Source of the DNA: Mycobacterium rhizamassiliense
GTDB taxonomy: Bacteria; Actinomycetota; Actinomycetes; Mycobacteriales; Mycobacteriaceae
Direction of reading: 5' to 3'
Length of the DNA stretch: 64,000 nt
NCBI RefSeq assembly: GCF_900157375.1
Contig: NZ_LT721901.1
Location: forward strand, 5,836,970 to 5,900,969
A program made the position numbers and the translations under genes. Position 1 is the stretch's first letter. Each line of letters starts with the position of its first letter. Below, one piece after another: positions 49,958 to 57,366 of the stretch. Under the pieces are notes generated by a model. It did not search any database and was not told the DNA's origin. It worked only from the letters and a program-made list of their open reading frames with translations.

Positions 49958-50242
49958 TCACCAGTGCGACGTGGTGAGCATTTCGAAGTTGGCGTGGCCG
50001 CAGTGGATCCACATCGCGACGTGCAGGGCCGTGACGGCCGCCGAGACCGCCAGCGCGGCAATCGCCAGCCCGAATCCGTTCTGCTCGCGGCGCCGCACCT
50101 GGTAGAGCCCGACGAGGGCGAGCGCCGCGCTCAGCAGCGGGCTGGCGTACATGCCCATCAGGCTGAGGACGAAGGCTGCGATGGCGATGCCGTTGGTCTG
50201 AACGGGGGCTACTGCCCGCACTGCGACGTGGCTGGTGGTCAT
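49958..50242 (-). CDS. Small DUF4190-like membrane protein
   Basis: A 94-aa protein with two hydrophobic segments (about residues 18-36 and 56-78) separated by a basic loop (QVRRREQNG), the pattern of small DUF4190-type membrane proteins. ATG 50242 follows AGGA at ten bases; the open frame extends to 50326 without support. No function is known. It lies between lpqA and mnmA where M. tuberculosis carries ESX and PPE genes (Rv3017c to Rv3022c, from recall). Confidence 0.7.
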   Translation of the reverse strand: MTTSHVAVRAVAPVQTNGIAIAAFVLSLMGMYASPLLSAALALVGLYQVRRREQNGFGLAIAALAVSAAVTALHVAMWIHCGHANFEMLTTSHW

Positions 50243-50380
50243 CTCGGTTAGTTCCTCTCCGCTCGCGGCCCCGGTGGCGTTTAGCGTCAGGGAAATAGTC
50301 GGAGATGGGGCTTGGCGGATCCTCAAAGCATTCTTGAAGCGGCCCGAAAATGGATCTGCGGGCCGCTGACCGGCGGAGAC

Positions 50381-51457
50381 TCAGCGCGAGGTGGCGGCGA
50401 TGGTGGCGCTGCCCAAGACCTCGTCGCCGTCGGCGTCGGGGCGGTAGAGCACCAGCGTCTGGCCGCGCGCCACCCCGCGGATCGGGGCACGCAACCGGAC
50501 CGCCAGCTCGTCGCCGGTCAGCTCGGCCACCGCGTCGACGGTTTCGCCGTGCGCGCGCACCTGGACCGAGCACTCGATGGGGCCCGCCGGCGCGGCTCCC
50601 GCCGTGAAGACCGGCTCGCGCCCGCTCAGCGCGTGCACCTCCAGGTCGGCGGCCTCGCCCACCCGAACGGTGCCCGTCTCGGCGTCGATCGCGGTGACGT
50701 AGCGGGGGCCGCCGTCGGGCCCGGGCCCGGCGATGCCGAGGCCCTTGCGCTGGCCGATGGTGAACCCGTGCACCCCGTCGTGGGTGGCCAGCACCGCGCC
50801 GTCGGCACCGACCACGCTGCCGCTCCGGACGCCGATGCGCGCCCCCAAAAAGGCGCGGGTGTCACCGGACGGGATGAAGCAGATGTCGTGGCTGTCGGGC
50901 TTCTCGGCGACGGCCAGGCCGCGGCGCGCGGCCTCCTCGCGAATCTGCGACTTGGGGGTGTCGCCGATCGGGAAGGTGGCGTGGCGCAGCTGTTCTGCGG
51001 TCAGCACGGCCAGCACATAGGACTGGTCCTTGTCGTGATCGACGGCGCGACGCAGCCGCCCGCCGGACAGCCGGGCGTAGTGCCCGGTGGCGACGGTGTC
51101 GAAGCCCAGGGCCAGCGCCCGCGCGGACAGCGCCGAGAACTTGATGCGCTGATTGCACCGCACGCACGGGTTGGGGGTTTCCCCGCGTTCGTAGGACGAC
51201 ACGAAGTCGTCGATCACGTCTTCGGCGAATTTCTCCGCGAAATCCCATACGTAGAACGGGATTCCGAGCACATCAGCGACGCGCCGGGCGTCCGACGCAT
51301 CCTCCTTCGAGCAGCACCCGCGCGAGCCGGTGCGCAGCGTGCCCGGCGCGGTTGACAGCGCCAGGTGCACGCCGACGACGTCGTGTCCGGCGTCGACCAT
51401 GCGGGCGGCGGCGACCGACGAATCGACGCCGCCGCTCATCGCGGCCAGCACCCTCAC
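50381..51457 (-). CDS. mnmA: tRNA-specific 2-thiouridylase MnmA
   Basis: Puts sulfur on uridine 34 of tRNA-Lys, Glu and Gln. The 358-aa protein has the PP-loop AMSGGVDSSVAA near residue 6 for ATP activation, the catalytic Cys in NPCVRCNQRIKF and the partner Cys in HDICFIPSGD, with the substrate-binding beta-barrel at the C-terminus. GTG 51457 overlaps the iscS stop as GTGA, so the sulfur donor enzyme and MnmA are coupled. The longer frame to 51670 lies inside iscS. Confidence 0.96.
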   Translation of the reverse strand: MRVLAAMSGGVDSSVAAARMVDAGHDVVGVHLALSTAPGTLRTGSRGCCSKEDASDARRVADVLGIPFYVWDFAEKFAEDVIDDFVSSYERGETPNPCVRCNQRIKFSALSARALALGFDTVATGHYARLSGGRLRRAVDHDKDQSYVLAVLTAEQLRHATFPIGDTPKSQIREEAARRGLAVAEKPDSHDICFIPSGDTRAFLGARIGVRSGSVVGADGAVLATHDGVHGFTIGQRKGLGIAGPGPDGGPRYVTAIDAETGTVRVGEAADLEVHALSGREPVFTAGAAPAGPIECSVQVRAHGETVDAVAELTGDELAVRLRAPIRGVARGQTLVLYRPDADGDEVLGSATIAATSR

Positions 51458-52635
51458 CCGGATGCCCCCGCGGCGGCCAGGGTGGCGCGGCGGGCACGCT
51501 CCACCGCCGCCGGAAGCACCCGCAACACCTCGTCGACGTCGGCGTCGACGCTGGTGTGCCCCAACGACAATCGCAGCGACCCGCGGGCGGTGGCCGCGTC
51601 GGCGCCCATCGCCATCAGCACGTGCGACGGTTGTGGCACGCCGGCGGTGCACGCCGATCCCGTCGAGCACTCAATCCCGTTTGCGTCCAACAACATCAGC
51701 AGCGCGTCACCCTCGCAGCCGCGAAAGGTGAAGTGCGCGTTGCTCGGCAGCCGCAGCGGGTCGGCAGCGCCGCTGAGGGCCACGTCGTCGATCTCGGCCA
51801 GCACGCCGGCCACCAGGCGATCCCGCAACGCGCGCAGCCGCGCGCTGTTGGCCTCCAGGCCGTCGACGGCGATCCGGGCCGCCGCGGCCATACCGACGGC
51901 GCCGGCCACATCGGGTGTGCCGGAACGGATGTCGCGTTCCTGGCCGCCGCCGTGCAGCAGCGGCACACAGGCGACGTCGCGGCGCAGCAGCAGCGCGCCG
52001 ACCGCAGGCGGACCGCCGAACTTGTGGGCCGCCACGCTCATCGCCGACAGCCCGCTCGCGGTGAAGTCGACGGGCAGCTGCCCCACCGCCTGCACGGCGT
52101 CGCTGTGCATCGGCACGCCGAACTCGGCGGCCACGGCGGCCAGCTCGGCCGTCGGCATCACGGTGCCCACCTCGTTGTTGGCCCACATCACCGACACCAG
52201 CGCGACGTCGTCGTGGCTCTGCAACACCTCACGCAGCGCGGCGGCCGACACCGACCCGTCGGGCGCGGTGGGCAGCCAGGTCACCTCGGCGCCCTCGTGT
52301 TCGACCAGCCAGCTCACCGAGTCCAGCACCGCGTGGTGTTCCACCTCGCTGGTCACGATGCGGCGATGACGCGGCTCGGCGTCGCGCCGGGCCCAGTAGA
52401 TGCCTTTGACGGCCAGGTTGTCGCTTTCGGTGCCGCCCGCGGTGAACAGCACCTCGGACGGGCGCGCGCTGAGCTTCGCGGCGATCAGTTCGCGGGATTC
52501 CTCGATGCGCCGCCGGGCCGCGCGACCGCTGGTGTGCAGCGACGACGCGTTGCCAACCGTGCCGAAAACGGCCGTCATCGCCTCAATGGCGGCCGGGTGC
52601 ATCGGGGTGGTGGCAGCGTGATCCAGGTAGACCAT
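51454..52635 (-). CDS. iscS: Cysteine desulfurase IscS
   Basis: PLP enzyme that takes sulfur from cysteine for tRNA thiolation and Fe-S clusters. The 393-aa protein has MVYLDHAATTPM at the start, the PLP Lys205 in VAAHKFGGPP, and the persulfide-forming Cys in STGSACTAG (Cys329). ATG 52635 matches the usual N-terminus; GTG 52647 would add four residues. It is followed directly by mnmA with a 4-bp overlap. Confidence 0.96.
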   Translation of the reverse strand: MVYLDHAATTPMHPAAIEAMTAVFGTVGNASSLHTSGRAARRRIEESRELIAAKLSARPSEVLFTAGGTESDNLAVKGIYWARRDAEPRHRRIVTSEVEHHAVLDSVSWLVEHEGAEVTWLPTAPDGSVSAAALREVLQSHDDVALVSVMWANNEVGTVMPTAELAAVAAEFGVPMHSDAVQAVGQLPVDFTASGLSAMSVAAHKFGGPPAVGALLLRRDVACVPLLHGGGQERDIRSGTPDVAGAVGMAAAARIAVDGLEANSARLRALRDRLVAGVLAEIDDVALSGAADPLRLPSNAHFTFRGCEGDALLMLLDANGIECSTGSACTAGVPQPSHVLMAMGADAATARGSLRLSLGHTSVDADVDEVLRVLPAAVERARRATLAAAGASG

Positions 52636-52676
52636 GTCGCCGTTCACGATACCGGCAGGTTGAAGGCCCCTTAGAC

Positions 52677-53522
52677 CTAGGAGGCCACCAGCACGTGGCG
52701 TTCGCTCTGCTGCTTGCCCGGACGCCGCTGCACTCCCACGCCGACCGCCGACTGGCAGCGGCTGGCCAGGTCGCGCCGGTCGGTGCCCGGCAGCTGCAGG
52801 GATTCCACGTGCACGTGCGCCAGGGTGCGGCGCGAGCAGATCAACCGGATCATCGCGCCCCACATGGTGTCGTCGCCGACGAAGGCCGGGGCGGTCGAGA
52901 TGAGCCCGTCGATGTGGTGGTAGGTCAGGCGCAGCGGCTGCACCGGGCGACCGGCGTCGATCGCGGCCTGGAACATCGCCGGATAGAACGATCCGCACGC
53001 CACCCCGCACCACGTGGTGCCCTCGGGAAAGGCCACCACGGTCTGGCCCGCGCGCAGCCGATCCGCGACCGTGTCCACCACCCCGGGCAACTGCCGCAGG
53101 CTGGACCGCTCGATCGGGATGATGTGCAGCCGGCGCGCCATGCTCTCGCCGAACAGGTCGGCGCGGGCGACGAATTCCGCAGGCAGCACCGACCCGATGG
53201 CGAAGACGTCCAGCCAGGACATGTGCGGGCTGACCACCAGGACGCCGCTCAGGTTTCGGATCGGCGCACCCGACACGCTGATCCGGGCGCCGAAGCAGCG
53301 CAGCACCGCGCGGCAGTAGAACTGCCGCAGCCGCATCTGGCCGGGCAGCGGCAGCAGGATCAGCGGTACCCCGGGCGCCAGCAGCAGCGCCAGCGCGAGG
53401 CGAAGGGTCACCCGCAGCACCACCCGCCACCGCGGCGAGGCGGGGTCCGCCCCTACGCAGCTGCTGTCGCAGGTCGCGCGCGGCAGCCAGGCGTGCCCCG
53501 TGGTGCCCGCGACGTTGTTCAC
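52677..53522 (-). CDS. PlsC-type acyltransferase (OlsA-like)
   Basis: A 281-aa membrane acyltransferase of the 1-acylglycerol-3-phosphate family. The catalytic HxxxxD motif is HMSWLD near residue 100, with a phosphate-binding FPEGTTW later, and hydrophobic segments at about 36-58. Its GTG start overlaps the stop of the upstream GNAT-type gene (GTGA). In other bacteria an OlsB (N-acyltransferase) and OlsA (O-acyltransferase) make ornithine lipids; this pair has that layout. Substrate is not proved. Confidence 0.85.
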   Translation of the reverse strand: MNNVAGTTGHAWLPRATCDSSCVGADPASPRWRVVLRVTLRLALALLLAPGVPLILLPLPGQMRLRQFYCRAVLRCFGARISVSGAPIRNLSGVLVVSPHMSWLDVFAIGSVLPAEFVARADLFGESMARRLHIIPIERSSLRQLPGVVDTVADRLRAGQTVVAFPEGTTWCGVACGSFYPAMFQAAIDAGRPVQPLRLTYHHIDGLISTAPAFVGDDTMWGAMIRLICSRRTLAHVHVESLQLPGTDRRDLASRCQSAVGVGVQRRPGKQQSERHVLVAS

Positions 53523-54385
53523 TGGCCGCTGCCCGCCATGTCGCCGCTTATTTCCGAGGCCGCCGACACCGACCGCAGGCGTCGCAGGTATCGGGTATCG
53601 GCGTGCTTTTTGTCCAGCAGCACGCAGAAGTCGCCGACCCCGAAGTCCGGGTCGTGTGCGGGCTCACCGCAGACCCTGGCGCCCAGCCGCAGGTAGCCGC
53701 GCATCAGCGCCGGAATCGCGGGCCGGGCCGGCGCGGCGATCTCGTCGAGCGCCGTCCCGTTCACCACCACCGGCCGGTACGGCGTCACGCGGTACTCCGG
53801 CGGCGCGGCGTGCCGGTTCAGGATGAAGTCGCGAACGCCGCGCAGCTGGCTGCCGGGCGCCTGTTCTTCCGGTCCCCCGCCGATCGGGACCGAGACGCAC
53901 CCGGTCACATGGTCGTAGCCGTAGCGGTCCACGTAGGCCAGGATGCCCGCCCACATCAGCAGCACCACGCCGCCGTTGCGGTGACCGTCGCGCACCACGG
54001 CGCGGCCCATCTCCACCAGCGAGGGCCGCAGCGGGTCGAACGCGCTGACATCGAATTCCGTCTCGGTGTAGAGGCCGCCGGCCGCGATGGCGCCCGCGGG
54101 CGCCAGCATCCGGTAACACCCCACCAGCTCGCCGGTGTCGTCGTCGCGCACCAGCAGGTGGTCGCAGAACTCGTCGAACCGGTCGACATCGCGGTTTGGG
54201 GCACCCGCGGGCAGCGCAAAGCCGGGTGTGCTGGTGAATACGTCGTAGCGGAGCCGCTGGGCGGCCTCCACCAGGCTGGGGTCGGTGGACAGCAGCAGCG
54301 AATAGCGCGGGCCAGATGAGCTGGTCGCGGCCCCGTCCGGTTTGTCACTCGGTATCAGGACAGAAGCAATGCTCATGGGAAACAA
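53519..54385 (-). CDS. GNAT/OlsB-like N-acyltransferase
   Basis: A 288-aa protein of the hemolysin/OlsB acyl-ACP N-acyltransferase family. Core motifs: LVEAAQRLRYDVFTS near residue 37, FDEFCDHLLVRD, VEMGRAVVRDGHRNG and VSVPIGG. M. tuberculosis has an equivalent at Rv3027c (from recall). A start at ATG 54376 (MSIASVL) is possible, three residues later. It lies upstream of, and translationally coupled to, the PlsC-like gene. Confidence 0.82.
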   Translation of the reverse strand: MFPMSIASVLIPSDKPDGAATSSSGPRYSLLLSTDPSLVEAAQRLRYDVFTSTPGFALPAGAPNRDVDRFDEFCDHLLVRDDDTGELVGCYRMLAPAGAIAAGGLYTETEFDVSAFDPLRPSLVEMGRAVVRDGHRNGGVVLLMWAGILAYVDRYGYDHVTGCVSVPIGGGPEEQAPGSQLRGVRDFILNRHAAPPEYRVTPYRPVVVNGTALDEIAAPARPAIPALMRGYLRLGARVCGEPAHDPDFGVGDFCVLLDKKHADTRYLRRLRSVSAASEISGDMAGSGQ

Positions 54386-54410
54386 CGTGTCGCAATCGAT
54401 GTGCTAATCG

Positions 54411-54420
54411 GCATCGATGC
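54411..54420. promoter_or_regulatory. Palindrome upstream of the acyltransferase pair
   Basis: A perfect 10-bp palindrome GCATCGATGC lies 26 bp upstream of the OlsB-like start at 54385, close to a related ATCGAT at 54395-54400. It is a possible operator or promoter-region site. No regulator gene is adjacent. Confidence 0.3.
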
Positions 54421-54486
54421 TGTGACGTGTTGGTGCACGACAGATGACGAAATGCGATGAAGAGACCGACGTCACAGGCCGCGACC

Positions 54487-54529
54487 ACGCAAAAGCCCCC
54501 GGGCGACGTGCGCGCGGGGGCTTTTGCGT
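54487..54529 (-). terminator. Terminator of the etfBA operon
   Basis: A 15-bp perfect inverted repeat: ACGCAAAAGCCCCCG (54487-54501) pairs with CGGGGGCTTTTGCGT (54515-54529) with a 13-base loop. It begins about 11 bp past the etfA stop (54541) on the minus strand. A TTTT run lies inside the stem, giving a moderate U-tract for minus-strand transcription. Confidence 0.85.
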
Positions 54530-54540
54530 TAAGCGGGGAT

Positions 54541-55497
54541 CTAGCCCTTGCGGGCCTTGACCGCGTCGGTCAGCTGCGGCGCGACCTTGAACAGGTCGCC
54601 CACCACGCCGTAGTCCGCGATCTCGAAGATGGGCGCCTCTTCGTCCTTGTTGACCGCGACGATGGTCTTGGACGTCTGCATGCCCGCGCGGTGCTGGATG
54701 GCGCCGGAGATGCCCAGCGCGATGTACAGCTGCGGCGACACGGTCTTACCGGTCTGGCCCACCTGGAACTGGCCCGGGTAGTAGCCGGAGTCGACCGCCG
54801 CACGCGACGCACCGACGGCCGCACCCAGCGAGTCGGCCAGCTTCTCGACGACCTCGAAGTTCTCCGCGCTGCCGACGCCACGGCCGCCGGAGACCACGAT
54901 GGTGGCCTCGGTCAGCTCCGGGCGGTCGCCGGCGACGGCGGGCTCGCGGGACGTGATCTTGGTGGCGTTCTCGGCGGGCGCGGGCACCTCTACGGTGACC
55001 TCTTCACCCGCGCCGGCCTGCGGCTCGGCGTCGACCGCGCCGGCGCGCACGGTGATGATCGGGGTGTCGCCGTTGGCCTGCGCCTCGACGGTGAACGCAC
55101 CACCGAAGATGGAGTAGATCGCCTTGTTGCCTTCCTTGACCTCGACCACGTCGACCAGCAGGCCGGACCCGAGACGGGCCGCGAGCCGGCCGGCGATCTC
55201 CTTGCCATCGGCGTTTGCGGCCAGCAAAACCGCTGCCGGAGAGGCGGATTCGATCAGCCCGGCCAGCACGTCGACCACAGGGGTGATCAGGTACTTGTCC
55301 ACGTCGTCGGACTCGGCGACGTAGATCTTGGCGGCGCCGGCCTCCTTCAGGCCGTCGGCCAGCGGCGCGGCGGTGCCGGGGGCGCCGACGACGACGGCGG
55401 CCGGCTCGCCCAGCGTGCGGGCGGCGGTGATCAGCTCGGCGGTGACCTTCTTGACGGCACCTTCGGCGTGCTCGACGAGCACCAAAACTTCAGCCAT
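54541..55497 (-). CDS. etfA: Electron transfer flavoprotein, alpha subunit
   Basis: FAD-binding subunit that takes electrons from acyl-CoA dehydrogenases during fatty acid and amino acid breakdown. The 318-aa protein shows the EtfA C-terminal FAD signature PQLYIALGISGAIQHRAGMQ, then VAVNKDEEAPIF. The N-terminus is the shorter alpha/beta domain. etfB is 39 bp upstream on the same strand, and a terminator lies after the stop. In M. tuberculosis the pair is fixB/fixA. Confidence 0.96.
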   Translation of the reverse strand: MAEVLVLVEHAEGAVKKVTAELITAARTLGEPAAVVVGAPGTAAPLADGLKEAGAAKIYVAESDDVDKYLITPVVDVLAGLIESASPAAVLLAANADGKEIAGRLAARLGSGLLVDVVEVKEGNKAIYSIFGGAFTVEAQANGDTPIITVRAGAVDAEPQAGAGEEVTVEVPAPAENATKITSREPAVAGDRPELTEATIVVSGGRGVGSAENFEVVEKLADSLGAAVGASRAAVDSGYYPGQFQVGQTGKTVSPQLYIALGISGAIQHRAGMQTSKTIVAVNKDEEAPIFEIADYGVVGDLFKVAPQLTDAVKARKG

Positions 55498-55536
55498 GGG
55501 TTATCTCGCTCTTCTCGTGTCTGTCGGTTGCTCGTC

Positions 55537-56328
55537 TTAGATGATCTTCTGGCCGACCAGGTACTTGGCGATCTCGTTGCCGCCCTCGCCCTCGTCGGTG
55601 ACCTTCTCACCCGCGGTCTTGGGGGGCTTCGGTGTCGAAGCCAGCACGGTCGAACCGGCGTTGGCCAGGCCGACCTCGTCGGCCTCGACGCCGATCTCGG
55701 CCAGGGTCAGCACCGTGACCTCTTTCTTCTTGGCGGCCATGATGCCCTTGAAGGACGGGAAGCGCGGCTCGTTGATCTTCTCGGTGACGCTGACGACCGC
55801 AGGCAGCGTGGCCTCCAGCGTGAAGACGCCGTCGTCGGTCTCGCGCTCGCCGGTGACCTTGCCGTCCTCGAGCGACAGCTTGCGCAGGTGGGTCAGCTGG
55901 GGCAGGCCCAGGTACTCCGCGATGACGGCCGGAACCGCACCGCCGGTGCCGTCGGTGGCCTCGTTGCCGGCGATGACCAGCTCGGTGCCCTCGATGGTGC
56001 CCAGCGCACGCGCCAGCGCCCACCCGGTCTGGATGACGTCCGAGCCGTGCAGGCCGTCATCCTTGAGGTGCACGGCCTTGTCGGCGCCCATGGACAGCGC
56101 CTTGCGGATGGCCTCGGTGGCGCGCTCGGGTCCGGCGGTCAGCACGGTGACCGAGCCCTCGCCGCCCTCGCGCTCGCGGATTTGCAGGGCCTCTTCGACG
56201 GCGCGCTCGTTGATCTCGTCCAGCACCGCGTCGGCGGCCTCCCGGTCCAGCGTGTAATCGCCGTCGGTCAGCTTGCGCTCGGACCAGGTGTCAGGGACCT
56301 GCTTGATCAGGACCACGATGTTCGTCAT
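55537..56328 (-). CDS. etfB: Electron transfer flavoprotein, beta subunit
   Basis: AMP-binding partner of EtfA. The 263-aa product has the signature IVVLIKQVPDTWSERKL at the N-terminus and ETDDGVFTLEATLPAVVSVTE near residue 170 (broken here after VSVTE), and PPKTAGEKVTDEGEG at the C-terminus. ATG 56328 was chosen; AAGGAGGA lies about 12 bases upstream, and the open frame to 56406 is not needed. The 228-bp gap to the divergent methyltransferase (56329-56556) holds no gene. Confidence 0.95.
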   Translation of the reverse strand: MTNIVVLIKQVPDTWSERKLTDGDYTLDREAADAVLDEINERAVEEALQIREREGGEGSVTVLTAGPERATEAIRKALSMGADKAVHLKDDGLHGSDVIQTGWALARALGTIEGTELVIAGNEATDGTGGAVPAVIAEYLGLPQLTHLRKLSLEDGKVTGERETDDGVFTLEATLPAVVSVTEKINEPRFPSFKGIMAAKKKEVTVLTLAEIGVEADEVGLANAGSTVLASTPKPPKTAGEKVTDEGEGGNEIAKYLVGQKII

Positions 56329-56556
56329 GAGTGTGGTTCGTCCTCCTTGAAGGAGTCCCGCAGCAGTCGGCAGCGAGACTTTCAGTACGTGTTTCGCAAC
56401 GCACAATGGTGTTACTGCTCGGTAACTTTGTGCGGTCTGCCCTCACACCATAGCGGGTCGTACTGCAGGTATTTCCGGCATGTCTCCCCCCTGCGAGCGG
56501 GGGCTACCCGTTGCACGGTTCGCGAATCGGACACTTCGCGTTAGCCTGCCTATGCA

Positions 56557-57366
56557 ATGAGCGCATTCGTTCCCGACGCCCCCCAGCACTCTCCCGCCGG
56601 CACATTGCCGGAGGTTGACGCGGTGTTGACGCTGACGGGCGAGCGCACCATCCCCGGCCTGGACATCGAGAACTACTGGTTCCGCCGCCACGAAGTGGTC
56701 TACCAACGACTGGCTAAGCGCTGTGTGGGCCGTGAGGTGCTCGAGGCCGGATGTGGCGAAGGTTACGGCGCGGACCTGATCGCCGACGTCGCCCGCCGGG
56801 TGGTCGCGGTCGACTACGACGCCGCCGCGGTGGGCCACGTCCGCGGCCGTTATCCGCGGGTGGAGGTCATGCAGGCCAACCTGGCCGAGCTGCCGCTGCC
56901 CGACGCGTCGGTGGACGTGGTAGTGAACTTCCAAGTCATCGAACACCTCTGGGACCAGGGGCAATTCGTGGCCGAGTGCGCCCGGGTGCTGCGGCCGTCG
57001 GGCCTGCTGATGATGTCCACGCCCAACCGCATCACCTTCTCGCCGGGCCGCGACACCCCGATCAACCCGTTCCACACCCGCGAGCTCAACGCCCGCGAAA
57101 TGACCGAACTTCTGGAAGACGCGGGCCTCACCGACGTCTCGATCAGCGGCCTGTTCCACGGCGCGCGCCTGCGCGAGATGGACGCCCGCCACGGCGGCTC
57201 CATCATCGACGCGCAGATCGAGCGGGCCGTCACCGACGCGCCCTGGCCGCAGCAGCTGGTCGCCGACGTCGCGGCGGTCACGATCGACGACTTCGACCTG
57301 GTCGACGCCGGCGACCGGGAAATTGATGACAGCCTGGACCTCGTCGCCATAGCGGTGCGCCCGTGA
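56557..57366 (+). CDS. SAM-dependent methyltransferase (methylglucose polysaccharide locus)
   Basis: A 269-aa class I methyltransferase in the position of M. tuberculosis Rv3030. The SAM motif is VLEAGCGEGYGADLIADVA, followed by VDVVVNFQVIEHLWDQG and LRPSGLLMMSTPN. Rv3030-Rv3032 are associated with 6-O-methylglucosyl lipopolysaccharides, so a sugar or precursor methylation is likely. The start is the ATG directly after a TAGCCT -10-like hexamer (56542-56547); the leader would be only a few bases. It overlaps the GH57 gene by 4 bp. Confidence 0.87.
   Translation: MSAFVPDAPQHSPAGTLPEVDAVLTLTGERTIPGLDIENYWFRRHEVVYQRLAKRCVGREVLEAGCGEGYGADLIADVARRVVAVDYDAAAVGHVRGRYPRVEVMQANLAELPLPDASVDVVVNFQVIEHLWDQGQFVAECARVLRPSGLLMMSTPNRITFSPGRDTPINPFHTRELNAREMTELLEDAGLTDVSISGLFHGARLREMDARHGGSIIDAQIERAVTDAPWPQQLVADVAAVTIDDFDLVDAGDREIDDSLDLVAIAVRP

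Noticed and set aside
54457..56544. A 695-codon plus-strand frame across etfA and etfB
   Set aside because: Both etf genes are clear on the minus strand; the frame spans a terminator and an intergenic gap and has no domain.
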